Below the pieces are notes generated by a model. The model did no database searches. It was not told the origin of the DNA and saw only the letters and a list, made by a program, of their open reading frames with translations. Shown here in pieces: positions 1 through 7,607 of a stretch of DNA of 47,849 nt (positions are counted from its first letter, which is position 1; every line of letters begins with the position of its first letter). A program made the position numbers and the translations under genes. This DNA is from CAZPKH01 sp964407165 (GTDB lineage: Bacteria > Bacteroidota > Bacteroidia > Bacteroidales > Muribaculaceae). The DNA is taken from contig CAYOUJ010000015.1 in the NCBI GenBank assembly GCA_964407165.1, forward strand, positions 1 through 47,849, given 5' to 3'.

Positions 1-162
1 TCATTCTTGGTCTGCAAACCTATATAGCAGCTCTTGAATCGCTGAATAGTTACCAAGCCCCTTTGACGGGTTAAATTTTATTAAAACCGCCGTGCGAGTC
101 GATTTATTGGCTATCTTTACGCACACTATCCCTAACCCGAATCAACCTTAAATCATCCACAT
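1..162. other. Leader region upstream of glnA
   Basis: No gene is seen. A sequence TATCTTTA at 112-119 matches the Bacteroidota -7 box in all but the last base, but I found no good TTTG about 20 nt upstream of it, so a promoter here is only possible. Confidence 0.3.
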
Positions 163-1656
163 ATGGACAAACATCTGGCTCTTAACAAAAACGCACTCGT
201 GCAGAAGCTGCAAAAGCCTGCTGCCGAGTTTACTAAGGCCGACATCATCCGCTTCGTCACCGAGGAGGGAGTGGAGATGATAAACTTCATGTACCCGGCC
301 TCCGACGGTCGTCTCAAGACCCTCAACTTCGTCATCAACGACCTTGACTATCTGGAGACAATACTTACATACGGAGAGCGTGTCGACGGCTCGAGCCTCT
401 TCCCCTTCATCAGCGCGGGCTCGAGCGACCTCTACGCCATCCCCCGCTACCGCACCGCCTTCGTCGACCCCTTCGCGCCGGTGAAGACGGTGACCATGCT
501 TTGCTCTTACTTCGACAAGAACGGCGCGCCGCTCGAGCTTGCTCCCGAGCACACGCTCAAGAAGGCCTGCGACGCCCTGCGCGACGCCACCGGTCTGGAG
601 TTCCAGGCCATGGGCGAGCTGGAGTATTACGTCATAGCTCCGGCCCAGGACGCCTTCCCCGCAACCGACCAGCGTGGCTATCACGAGAGCATGCCGTTTG
701 CAAAGTTTAACGACTTCCGCGTGCAGTGCATGAGCCTGATAGCCCAGACCGGCGGCATGATAAAATACGGACACTCTGAGGTGGGCAATTTCACCGCCGA
801 CGGCACAGTCTACGAGCAGAACGAGATAGAGTTCCTCCCCGCCCCGGCCGAGGAGGCCGCCGACCAGCTTATGCTGGCCAAGTGGGTAATCCGCAACCTC
901 GGCTACCTCAACGACCTCGACATCACCTTCGCCCCGAAGATTACCACGGGCAAGGCCGGCTCGGGTCTCCACATACACATGCGGCTGATGAAGGATGGCA
1001 CAAACATGATGCTCAACGACGACCGCACGCTCAGCGACACCGCCAAGCGTGCCATAGCCGGCATGATGGAGCTGGCGCCCTCGATCACCGCTTTCGGCAA
1101 CAAGAACCCTACGTCGTACCTGCGCCTGGTGCCCCACCAGGAGGCGCCTACGGACGTATGTTGGGGCGTGAGCAACCGCACGGCTCTCGTGCGCGTGCCT
1201 CTCGGCTGGACTTCCAGAGTGGACATGAGCTTGATAGCCAATCCTATACAGAATGGCGACAGCGGGTATGACGCCCGCGTGAAGCAAACGGTGGAGATGC
1301 GCTCGCCCGACGGCTCGGCCAACGTATACCAGCTCATGGCCGCCCTCGCCGTGGCCTGTCGCCGCGGCCTGGAGATGCCCGAGACGGAGGCCCTGAAGAA
1401 AGCGGAGGAGACGTTCATCGACCGCAATACCGACCGGTCGAAGTTTGACAGCCTCCCCGACTGCTGCGTCGACTCTGCCGAGCGTCTCGCCGGGCAGCGC
1501 GAGGCGTACGAGGCGATGGGCGTGTTCAGCCCGGAGATGATCGATGGCATCATCGACCACCTGCGCCGACAGAATGACAAGGGGCTCCGTGCGCGCCTCA
1601 CCGCCGACCCCGAGGCTCTCACGCGCCTCGTCCGCGAGAACCTCTACTGCGGCTAA
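163..1656 (+). CDS. glnA: Glutamine synthetase, GSI-type fold
   Basis: ATP-dependent ligation of ammonia to glutamate in the cytosol. At 497 residues it is slightly longer than typical GSI (about 470) and far shorter than the GSIII of many Bacteroidota. Metal-binding glutamates are seen in GELEYY (Glu152, Glu154) and later in HSEVGNF and QNEIEF. The ATP/glutamate loop is GKAGSGLHIHM, followed by NPTSYLRLVPHQEAP, NRTALVRVP and VEMRSPDGSANVYQLMAAL, the usual order of GSI active-site blocks. I do not see the NLYDLP-type adenylylation-site sequence near the C terminus, so GlnE-type control is unlikely (inference). It stands alone, with tnaA 144 bp downstream in the same direction. The ATG at 163 gives the full N-terminal domain. 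Confidence 0.9.
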   Translation: MDKHLALNKNALVQKLQKPAAEFTKADIIRFVTEEGVEMINFMYPASDGRLKTLNFVINDLDYLETILTYGERVDGSSLFPFISAGSSDLYAIPRYRTAFVDPFAPVKTVTMLCSYFDKNGAPLELAPEHTLKKACDALRDATGLEFQAMGELEYYVIAPAQDAFPATDQRGYHESMPFAKFNDFRVQCMSLIAQTGGMIKYGHSEVGNFTADGTVYEQNEIEFLPAPAEEAADQLMLAKWVIRNLGYLNDLDITFAPKITTGKAGSGLHIHMRLMKDGTNMMLNDDRTLSDTAKRAIAGMMELAPSITAFGNKNPTSYLRLVPHQEAPTDVCWGVSNRTALVRVPLGWTSRVDMSLIANPIQNGDSGYDARVKQTVEMRSPDGSANVYQLMAALAVACRRGLEMPETEALKKAEETFIDRNTDRSKFDSLPDCCVDSAERLAGQREAYEAMGVFSPEMIDGIIDHLRRQNDKGLRARLTADPEALTRLVRENLYCG

Positions 1657-1800
1657 CCAACTTATAACTTATAACTTATAACTGTTTGGTCGGGAAATTC
1701 CCTAAATTCCTTAAATTCCCTAAATTCCTTATTCCCAGCCATCACGACACGGTTATAAGTTATAAACTATAAACTATTATCTATAAACTATATAACTATT
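1657..1800. repeat. Word-like simple repeats between glnA and tnaA
   Basis: Three different short-period tracts lie side by side: period 7 (AACTTAT) at about 1661-1685, period 9 (AAATTCCCT/AAATTCCTT) at about 1696-1733, and ATAAACTAT-type repeats at about 1755-1798. The last one runs to the tnaA start codon. AT-rich tracts of this kind recur in many intergenic gaps of this window with a different unit each time. Confidence 0.75.
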
Positions 1801-3213
1801 ATGGAGATACCTTTTGCCGAATCCTGGCGCATAAAGATGGTGGAGCCTATCCACAAGTCCACCCGCCACGAGCGCGAGAAATGGATACGCGACGCACACT
1901 ACAACGTTTTCCAACTCCCTGCCGAACAGGTTTATATCGACTGCCTGACTGACTCCGGCACCGGAGCCATGAGCGACCGCCAGTGGGCGGCCATGATGAT
2001 GGGCGACGAGAGCTATGCCGGCGCCCGCTCGTTCTTCCACCTGCGCGACACCATACACCGCCTCACCGGCTTTGAGCACGTGATACCCACGCACCAGGGC
2101 CGCGCCGCCGAGAACGTTCTCTTCAGCGCCCTGGTCAAGCGCGGTGACATAGTGCCCGGCAACAGCCACTTCGACACCACCAAGGGCCATATCGAGAGCC
2201 GTCACGCCACAGCTTGGGACTGCACCGTCGACGAGGCCCGCGACACCCAGGCAGAGCTTCCTTTCAAGGGCAACGTCGACCCCGCAAAGCTCGAGGCTTG
2301 CCTGCGCGAGCACGCCGGCCGCGTCCCCTTCATCATCGTCACCATCACCAACAACACCGCCGGCGGCCAGCCGGTGTCGATGGAGTGCCTGCGCAAGGTG
2401 CGCGAGATAGCCGACCGCTACGGCAAGCGCGTCATCTACGACTCCGCTCGCTTCGCCGAGAACGCCTACTTCATCAAGACGCGCGAGGAGGGGTACGCCG
2501 ACCGCTCGATCAAGGGGATAGTCCTCGAGATGTTCAGCTACGCCGACGGCATGACCATGTCGGCCAAGAAGGACGCCATCGTCAACATGGGCGGCTTCAT
2601 AGCCACCCGCCATGCCGACTGGTACGAGGCCGCAAAGGAGTATTGCATCCCCTTCGAGGGCTACCTCACATACGGCGGCATGAACGGCCGCGACATGGAG
2701 GCCCTGGCCGTGGGCCTGGATGAGAACACCGAGTTTGACAGCCTCCACACCCGCATCCACCAGGTGGAGTTCCTGGCCAAGCTGCTCGACGAGTACGGCG
2801 TGCCCTACCAGCGTCCCGCCGGCGGCCACGCCATCTTCCTCGACGCATCGAAGATACTCACCAAGGTGCCCAAGGGGGAGTTCCCCGCACAGACCATCAC
2901 CATCGAGCTTTATCTCGAGGCCGGTATCCGCGCCTGCGAGATCGGCTACATCCTCGCCGACCGTGACCCGGAGACTCGCGAGAACCGCTTCGGCGGACTC
3001 GATCTGGTGCGCCTGGCCATCCCGCGCCGCACGTACACTGACAACCATATCCGCGTCATCGCCGCAGCCATCAAGAACGTCTACGACCGCCGCGACAGCA
3101 TCACCCGCGGTGTGCGCATCGCCTGGGAGGCCCCGTTGATGCGCCACTTCACCGTGCAGCTCGAGCGCCTGGCCGAGCCGGTGCCCACCCCGGCTCTCGA
3201 AACCACCGTATAA
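1801..3213 (+). CDS. tnaA: Tryptophanase (tryptophan indole-lyase)
   Basis: PLP-dependent beta-elimination of L-tryptophan to indole, pyruvate and ammonia. The protein (470 residues) belongs to the tryptophanase/tyrosine phenol-lyase family. The PLP lysine is Lys257 in MSAKKDAIVNMGG and the phosphate-site block is PTHQGRAAENVLF. Two positions separate the family members. The motif FDTT (Asp125) is tryptophanase-like where tyrosine phenol-lyase has Thr. In GIRACEIG, Ile381 replaces the arginine (Arg381 in Citrobacter tyrosine phenol-lyase) that binds the phenol. Both point to tryptophanase, hence an indole producer. No TnaC-like leader peptide is visible upstream. The stop codon lies inside a 23-bp inverted repeat shared with the convergent gene. 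Confidence 0.9.
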   Translation: MEIPFAESWRIKMVEPIHKSTRHEREKWIRDAHYNVFQLPAEQVYIDCLTDSGTGAMSDRQWAAMMMGDESYAGARSFFHLRDTIHRLTGFEHVIPTHQGRAAENVLFSALVKRGDIVPGNSHFDTTKGHIESRHATAWDCTVDEARDTQAELPFKGNVDPAKLEACLREHAGRVPFIIVTITNNTAGGQPVSMECLRKVREIADRYGKRVIYDSARFAENAYFIKTREEGYADRSIKGIVLEMFSYADGMTMSAKKDAIVNMGGFIATRHADWYEAAKEYCIPFEGYLTYGGMNGRDMEALAVGLDENTEFDSLHTRIHQVEFLAKLLDEYGVPYQRPAGGHAIFLDASKILTKVPKGEFPAQTITIELYLEAGIRACEIGYILADRDPETRENRFGGLDLVRLAIPRRTYTDNHIRVIAAAIKNVYDRRDSITRGVRIAWEAPLMRHFTVQLERLAEPVPTPALETTV

Positions 3214-3261
3214 TCAAGTAATGAGGGCGGCCGGGGACGGCCGCCCTCATTACTTGATTAT
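3210..3261. terminator. Perfect 23-bp inverted repeat between convergent genes
   Basis: The arms 3210-3232 and 3239-3261 are exact reverse complements around the 6-nt loop GGGGAC. The inner part is GAGGGCGGCC/GGCCGCCCTC. The stop codons of both the tnaA gene (3211-3213) and the minus-strand gene (3258-3260) lie within the arms. A bidirectional terminator is the likely role, although it has no long T tract. Related GGAGGGCGGCCG palindromes occur at 22901-23031 and about 36881-36912. Confidence 0.75.
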
Positions 3262-3560
3262 ATCACTTGAAGTTGGGGCCAGCGGGCGCGGGTGTCGTCA
3301 ATGGCCCGCCGGAGGGCGTCGGCGTCCGTCGGGTCGACAGGGTAGTGGCGGGCGCCGGTGCGCTGGGCCAACGCACGGCCGCGTTTCACGTCAGGGTCGG
3401 CGAAGGCAACGTGCCATTCACCCGTGGCCCGCAGCCGCTCGACGGTGGCCGCGTCGCCGTCAACCACGAAGGCCGCCTTGTCAGGCTCCGGGCGCCGGAA
3501 GGGGCGCGCACCGCGACGGCGGTAGTCCTCCATGCGCTTCTCCAAATAGTTGTCAGCCAT
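3258..3560 (-). CDS. Small conserved-looking protein, function unknown
   Basis: A 100-residue protein starting MADNYLEKRMEDYRRRGARP and rich in Arg, Asp and Ala. The middle (AAFVVDGDAATVERLRATGEWHVAFADPD) looks like an alternating strand-helix fold, reminiscent of part of a Rossmann domain, but no nucleotide-binding glycine motif is present. It starts 15 bp after the yitT-type gene on the same strand and is probably co-transcribed with it. I do not assign a function. The reading frame ends inside the inverted repeat shared with tnaA. Confidence 0.6.
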   Translation of the reverse strand: MADNYLEKRMEDYRRRGARPFRRPEPDKAAFVVDGDAATVERLRATGEWHVAFADPDVKRGRALAQRTGARHYPVDPTDADALRRAIDDTRARWPQLQVI

Positions 3561-3575
3561 AATTTTAATCGATGA

Positions 3576-4484
3576 TTATCGATTTTCTTCGATTTTCTCT
3601 TGTTTTTTTTTCTCTTTGAACTTCAGGTGGTCGAACCCCTTGCCGTAGACACCGCCCACGTTGGTCTGCGTGATAAACGCGTCGGGGTCGATGCTCTTGA
3701 TGATACGGTAGATAGTCACCGACTCTATCTTGCGGCACATGACAAGCAGGTAATGTGTCTCTTGCTTGGTGTACCACCCGATGCCCTTGCAGACGGTGCA
3801 CCCGCGGTGGGCGTCGCCGATGATGGCGTTGGCTATCTTCTCCCAGTGTTGCGAGAAGATGGTGAACTGCACTGCCTGGCGGTTGGTGTGGATGATATAG
3901 TCAGTCAGGTATGACACGATGAACAGGATGACAAAGCCGCTGACCACCTTGTCGACCTGGTGGAAGATCAGGTATGACGACGAGATGATGCAGAAGTCCA
4001 CGTAAATCATTGTGCGGCCGATGCTTACGTTGGTATACTTGGCCACCATGGCCGCGATGATGTCGGTGCCTCCCGTCGAGCCGTTGTGCACGAACACCAG
4101 GCCCAGGCCCAGGCCGCAGAGTATGCCGCCGATGGTCACGTTCATGAACATCTCCTGGTGCACTAACGGCTCGGGGAACATGGGCTGGAGTATGCCGATG
4201 AACAGCGAGAGCACCGTCGCGCCGAAGAGTGTGCGGATGACAAATGTCTTCCCAACCGTCTTGTATGCCATCGCCAGCAGGATGATATTGATGACGTATG
4301 TGGTGACGGCAACGGGCACGTTGAGAGTGAAGTAGAGTATCGAGGCCACACCGGACACGCCGCCAATCACCACCTTCTCCGGCAGGATGAAAGCGGTGAA
4401 GCCGAAGGAGTAGAGCAGTATGCCCAGGATGATGAAGATGTAGTCTTTGGCGGTCATCCACATCCGCCGCTTGTTGTATGTCAT
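3576..4484 (-). CDS. YitT-family membrane protein (DUF161/DUF2179)
   Basis: A 302-residue integral membrane protein. About five hydrophobic segments fill residues 10-190 (starting YIFIILGILLYSFGFTAFIL), and NGSTGGTDIIAAMVAKY is the signature block of the YitT membrane domain. The soluble C-terminal DUF2179-type domain (about residues 200-290) is seen as AIIGDAHRGCTVCKGIGWYT followed by ESVTIYRIIKSIDPDAFIT. Substrate and role are unknown for the family. I chose the start at MTYNKRRMW because the upstream in-frame extension crosses the promoter box and a GC-rich repeat. The C terminus is a lysine- and glutamate-rich tail. It is first in an operon with the 100-residue protein. Confidence 0.85.
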   Translation of the reverse strand: MTYNKRRMWMTAKDYIFIILGILLYSFGFTAFILPEKVVIGGVSGVASILYFTLNVPVAVTTYVINIILLAMAYKTVGKTFVIRTLFGATVLSLFIGILQPMFPEPLVHQEMFMNVTIGGILCGLGLGLVFVHNGSTGGTDIIAAMVAKYTNVSIGRTMIYVDFCIISSSYLIFHQVDKVVSGFVILFIVSYLTDYIIHTNRQAVQFTIFSQHWEKIANAIIGDAHRGCTVCKGIGWYTKQETHYLLVMCRKIESVTIYRIIKSIDPDAFITQTNVGGVYGKGFDHLKFKEKKKQEKIEENR

Positions 4485-4507
4485 GGTTTTAGGTCGTTTG
4501 GTTACCG

Positions 4508-4534
4508 GGAGTGGGGTTGCGCCTTCGCGCCCCG
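4508..4534 (+). repeat. 27-bp GC palindrome, copy 1 (5' leader copy)
   Basis: A diverged copy (GGAGTGGGG then TTGCGCC then TTCGCGCCCCG) of the dispersed 27-bp unit. This is the only dispersed copy outside a coding region. It lies in the presumed 5' leader of the yitT-type mRNA, between its -7 box and start codon. Confidence 0.75.
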
Positions 4535-4547
4535 CCCATTTGCGGTG

Positions 4548-4555
4548 CAAAGGTA
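4548..4555 (-). promoter_or_regulatory. -7 box of the yitT-type gene
   Basis: On the minus strand the sequence reads TACCTTTG, a full match to TAnnTTTG. A TTG at 4581-4579 is 23 nt upstream, slightly farther than usual. The leader to the start codon is about 60 nt and contains the 27-bp repeat copy. Confidence 0.6.
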
Positions 4556-4675
4556 GTAATATTTTTTGCATTTTTGAACAATCATTCAACGCGACGCGTT
4601 TAATTGGTAAAAAATTCAGTCTCCTCAAAATCAAAATTCAATAATGTTATCTACAAACTAAATCCCACAGAAGAG

Positions 4676-5881
4676 ATGAAAACGAACTATTTACTTATGA
4701 CATTGGGCATCGGCCTGCTTGCGCCTGTCGCTGCCGTGGCCCAGAGTAACGGGGATGATGTGATCACATACGAAAGCGTCTCCGTGACCGAGATCAACGC
4801 CACCTGCAAGGACTACTACACCTCTACCTGGCGCGACAACTGGTTCCTCCAGATCGGTGCCGGCATCGAGTCGCCATTCGTTGAGAACGAGATTGTTAAA
4901 GGCGACGCCAAGCACCACATCACTGCCACCTACAACCTCGGCTTCGGCCGCTGGTTCTCCCCCTACATCGGATTCCGATTCAGCGGTTACTATAACAAGA
5001 TGCGCTGGGACAACGGCACCACCTCCACGGCAAACATGGCCAACCTCAACTTCGACTTAATGTGGGACATGTTTAACTCCCTCGGCGGCGTCAACAGCAA
5101 GCGCGTCTTCTCGATCGTGCCCTTCGTGGGCGTAGGTGGCACATTCTGCTGGGACTATGACGCCACCAACTCAAACTGCTACAAAGACGGCAAGATCAAA
5201 AAGAACCAGTGGACACTCCCAGTCAGCGCCGGCATACAGCTGCGCTTCCGCCTTTGCAAGTACGCCGACTTCTTCCTCGAGGGCCGCGCATCGTTCTACG
5301 GCGACAACTTCAACAACTGCGTCTATGACGACCCCGTGGACGTGAACATCCAGGCTATCGGCGGCTTCAACATCAACTTCGGAGGCCGCGAGTTTGAGAG
5401 CTACAATCCCTGCGACTACCTCGGCTACATCGCCTCGCTCAACAACCAGGTCAACGCCCTCCGCGGCGACCTCGCCGCCACCGCTGCCGCCCTCGCCGCC
5501 GCAGAGGCACAGCTTCCCTGCCCCGACGCAACTGTCGAGAACGTCTATGTGCAGCCTCCCATGCTCTCCGCCGTCCGCTTCACCATCAACTCCGACGTAG
5601 TTACCCCCGAGGAGATGGTCAATGTCTACAACGTGGCACAGTGGATGAAGGACAACCCGTCGGTCAACGTGGTCATCAAGGGCTATGCTGACAAGGACAC
5701 CGGCACCAGCGACTACAACATGGAACTCTCGCAGCGCCGCGCACAGGCAGTCTACAACATCCTCACCAAAGACTACGGCATCTCCGGCGACCGCCTGACC
5801 ATCCAGGCCAACGGCTCCGACACCCAGGTCTACACCGAGAACGACTGGAACCGCATCGTAATCTTCGCCCAGCCGCAGTAA
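4676..5881 (+). CDS. OmpA-family outer-membrane protein
   Basis: A 401-residue porin-like protein. The N-terminal signal peptide is MKTNYLLMTLGIGLLAPVAA with cleavage near VAQ. Residues about 30-250 form an OmpA-type beta barrel with alternating aromatic strands. A short alanine-rich helical linker (LAATAAALAAAEAQ) precedes the C-terminal OmpA/MotB peptidoglycan-binding domain (about 290-400), whose landmarks are VVIKGYADKDTGTSDYNMELS, QRRAQAVYNIL and NGSDTQ. It is expected to tether the outer membrane to peptidoglycan. I started at ATG 4676 because the longer frame would put 24 non-signal residues ahead of a clear signal peptide. It converges with a second OmpA-family gene across a repeat-rich 380-bp gap. 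Confidence 0.9.
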   Translation: MKTNYLLMTLGIGLLAPVAAVAQSNGDDVITYESVSVTEINATCKDYYTSTWRDNWFLQIGAGIESPFVENEIVKGDAKHHITATYNLGFGRWFSPYIGFRFSGYYNKMRWDNGTTSTANMANLNFDLMWDMFNSLGGVNSKRVFSIVPFVGVGGTFCWDYDATNSNCYKDGKIKKNQWTLPVSAGIQLRFRLCKYADFFLEGRASFYGDNFNNCVYDDPVDVNIQAIGGFNINFGGREFESYNPCDYLGYIASLNNQVNALRGDLAATAAALAAAEAQLPCPDATVENVYVQPPMLSAVRFTINSDVVTPEEMVNVYNVAQWMKDNPSVNVVIKGYADKDTGTSDYNMELSQRRAQAVYNILTKDYGISGDRLTIQANGSDTQVYTENDWNRIVIFAQPQ

Positions 5882-5947
5882 CAGCGGACAGCGAATAGCG
5901 GACAGCGAACAGTGGCCATCCGCATTAAGCGACAAATATAACATCCG

Positions 5948-5978
5948 GCAGGCGCCCCAACGTGTGTGGGGCGCCTGC
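5948..5978 (+). terminator. Hairpin terminator of the first ompA-like gene
   Basis: The 11-bp arms GCAGGCGCCCC and GGGGCGCCTGC enclose a 9-nt loop. It is followed by TCTATT rather than a strong T tract. Confidence 0.7.
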
Positions 5979-6162
5979 TCTATTAAGTCCGGAGGGCTGC
6001 CGTCCCCGGCCGCGCATCCCCGCCTTGGCCGCAAGCGTTTGGAAGCCACGCCTCGCAGCCACAGGGCGCGGCGTAGCCGCGCCCCACAGTGGCAGCGGCC
6101 TCCGGCCGCTGCTGCGCAGCCCCCAAATCCCAATTCCCAAATCCCAATTCCCAAAAACAAGA

Positions 6163-6193
6163 GCCCCTCGGAGCTTTCACAGCGCCGAGGGGC
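6163..6193 (-). terminator. Intrinsic terminator of the second ompA-like gene
   Basis: The 9-bp arms GCCCCTCGG and CCGAGGGGC enclose a 13-nt loop. Read on the minus strand the hairpin is followed by TCTTGTTTTTGG, a proper T-rich tail. Confidence 0.8.
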
Positions 6194-6261
6194 AATTGCA
6201 ATTATCAACGATTGATACTAACTTGATCTGTAATTATCGCGGATAAGGAGTGAGTGGGGGT

Positions 6262-7395
6262 TTATTTGTCAAGCGTGCAGATAGCTACGCGGTTCCAAGA
6301 AGGCTCGGAGAACATGTTGCCGATGCCCTGGCCCTCTGCGTCGATGCGGTCGGCAGAGATCTTGTACTTGTTGACGAGCATGGTCTTGACAGACTGTGCA
6401 CGAGCAGCAGCGAGCTTGTTGTTGAACTCGGGGTTGCCCTCGGGAGAAGCGTAACCCTTGACGTCGAGCTTGCTGTCGGGATGGTTCTTCATGAACGAAG
6501 CGATGATGTCGACGGTGCGAGCCTGGTCGTTGCTGATGGTGCTGGAGCTCTGAGCATAGTAGATGTAGCGTACGCTCTCGAGGTTGTCCTTAACCTTCTC
6601 GATAACTCTGGGAGGACGGCTCTGGCAAGCCTCGAGCTCGGCGCTAACCTCCTGGGTGCGGCTCTGTGCCTGTGCGAGGGCTGCGTTGCAAGCCTCGAGG
6701 TCGGCGCGGAGAGCGTTGATCTGGCCGTTCAGAGAAGCGATCAGGTCGGGGTCGCAGCCCTGGGTGCACTGGAAGCCCTTGCCGAAGTGGTAGGTAAGGC
6801 CCACCATGATGTTAAAGTGTGCGCCACGGATGTCGTATGCAGCGCTGGTCTGGCTGACGTTGACGTCGGTCATGTCCCAGGTTACGCTCGGCTTGAGGGC
6901 AACGGTGAAGTTGGGGCATACGTTGAAGTTGAAGTTAAGACCGGCCTTCGTTGCGAAGTAGTTGTGGTCGGCACGGTCGGGATAGTAGAGGTGACCCCAG
7001 CCTGCGCCGGCTACTGCTTCAATCTCGAAGAAGCGGGGAGCGCAGTTGTAGCCTGCGAAGAGGTTCATCAGGTTGAACGAACCGTAAGCGCCGACATACT
7101 GGCTGTCGAATACGTTGCCGCTGTGAGCGGAGCGGTCGCCGTGAGTGGTGGAGGTGTTGATACCCCAGGCAGCCTCAACGCCGAGGCCGACTACGGGAGA
7201 TATCTGCTTGTCGACGTGTACGCCAACGATACCGCGCATGTTCTGGAAGAAGCTATGTCCCTTGAGGGGGGTGGTTGCACCACCGTCGAGGCCGACCGAC
7301 CAGTTCGAGCCGAAGTTGGTAGCCTCGTAAGCCGTCTGTGCGTTTGCAGTCATCATACCAACGGCTGCAACAGCGATAAGGAAAAGTTTTTTCAT
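6262..7395 (-). CDS. OmpA-family outer-membrane protein
   Basis: A 377-residue protein with signal peptide MKKLFLIAVAAVGMMTANAQ, a beta-barrel region (about 25-215, for example NWSVGLDGGATTPL and GLTYHFGKGFQC), a coiled-coil linker (LNGQINALRADLEACNAALAQ) and a C-terminal OmpA peptidoglycan-binding domain (KLDVKGYASPEGNPEFNNKL, RAQSVKTMLVNKY). Within the linker, CTQGCDPDL supplies two cysteines. The longer frame upstream would add 44 residues ahead of the signal peptide and crosses the promoter, so the start is at 7395. It is a paralogue of the gene at 4676, with only moderate similarity in the barrel. A strong promoter (7429-7459) suggests abundant expression. Confidence 0.9.
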   Translation of the reverse strand: MKKLFLIAVAAVGMMTANAQTAYEATNFGSNWSVGLDGGATTPLKGHSFFQNMRGIVGVHVDKQISPVVGLGVEAAWGINTSTTHGDRSAHSGNVFDSQYVGAYGSFNLMNLFAGYNCAPRFFEIEAVAGAGWGHLYYPDRADHNYFATKAGLNFNFNVCPNFTVALKPSVTWDMTDVNVSQTSAAYDIRGAHFNIMVGLTYHFGKGFQCTQGCDPDLIASLNGQINALRADLEACNAALAQAQSRTQEVSAELEACQSRPPRVIEKVKDNLESVRYIYYAQSSSTISNDQARTVDIIASFMKNHPDSKLDVKGYASPEGNPEFNNKLAAARAQSVKTMLVNKYKISADRIDAEGQGIGNMFSEPSWNRVAICTLDK

Positions 7396-7428
7396 TCTGT
7401 GTAAGTTGTTAACGTTGATAAATCGGCA

Positions 7429-7459
7429 CAAAGATAATACATTTGTGCATATTGACAAA
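7429..7459 (-). promoter_or_regulatory. Bacteroidota promoter of the second ompA-like gene
   Basis: On the minus strand TTTG (7459-7456) is followed after 19 nt by TATCTTTG (7436-7429). Both boxes match the consensus exactly. The leader is about 30 nt. Confidence 0.8.
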
Positions 7460-7572
7460 ATTTTTTTAAAAAAAACCTTAATTTCGCGGCGTTTTGATAA
7501 TTTTTCATACGCTTCTCCGTTAGTCATAACTCGCTGACTGTCGGCGCGGTGTCGGCGCTGAAACGCTTTTTC

Positions 7573-7603
7573 TTGCCATTGCAGATTTTTTTCTCTAATT
7601 TTG
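7573..7603 (+). promoter_or_regulatory. Promoter of lpxB
   Basis: TTG (7573-7575), a 20-nt spacer, then TAATTTTG (7596-7603). The lpxB ATG follows only 4 nt after the -7 box, so the transcript is probably leaderless or nearly so. Confidence 0.7.
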
Positions 7604-7607
7604 TGCC

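Larger units (their letters stand above)
5882..6261. repeat. Repeat- and palindrome-filled gap between the ompA-like genes
   Basis: No gene is seen. In order: an imperfect ACAGCGGACAGCGAA repeat (5882-5912), a terminator hairpin (5948-5978), GC palindromes including GGGCGCGGCGTAGCCGCGCCC at about 6066-6086, a stretch at about 6000-6060 resembling the 167-bp family at 16 kb (CCCCGCCTTGGCCGCAAG followed by TTTGGAAGC), a CCCAAATCCCAATT repeat (6122-6155) and a terminator hairpin for the minus gene (6163-6193). Confidence 0.8.

Noticed and set aside
148..1560. Long minus-strand frame (470 codons) opposite glnA
   Set aside because: A shadow of the GC-rich glnA codon pattern. Composition is Val/Gly/His-rich and no family pattern is seen.
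1777..3147. Long minus-strand frame opposite tnaA
   Set aside because: A shadow of tnaA. No coherent domain.
1801..3213. Tyrosine phenol-lyase
   Set aside because: Ile381 and Asp125 are tryptophanase-type; the phenol-binding arginine is missing.
6250..7404. Plus-strand frame across the second ompA-like gene
   Set aside because: The minus strand gives a complete signal peptide plus OmpA domain. The plus frame is Val/Glu-rich shadow sequence.
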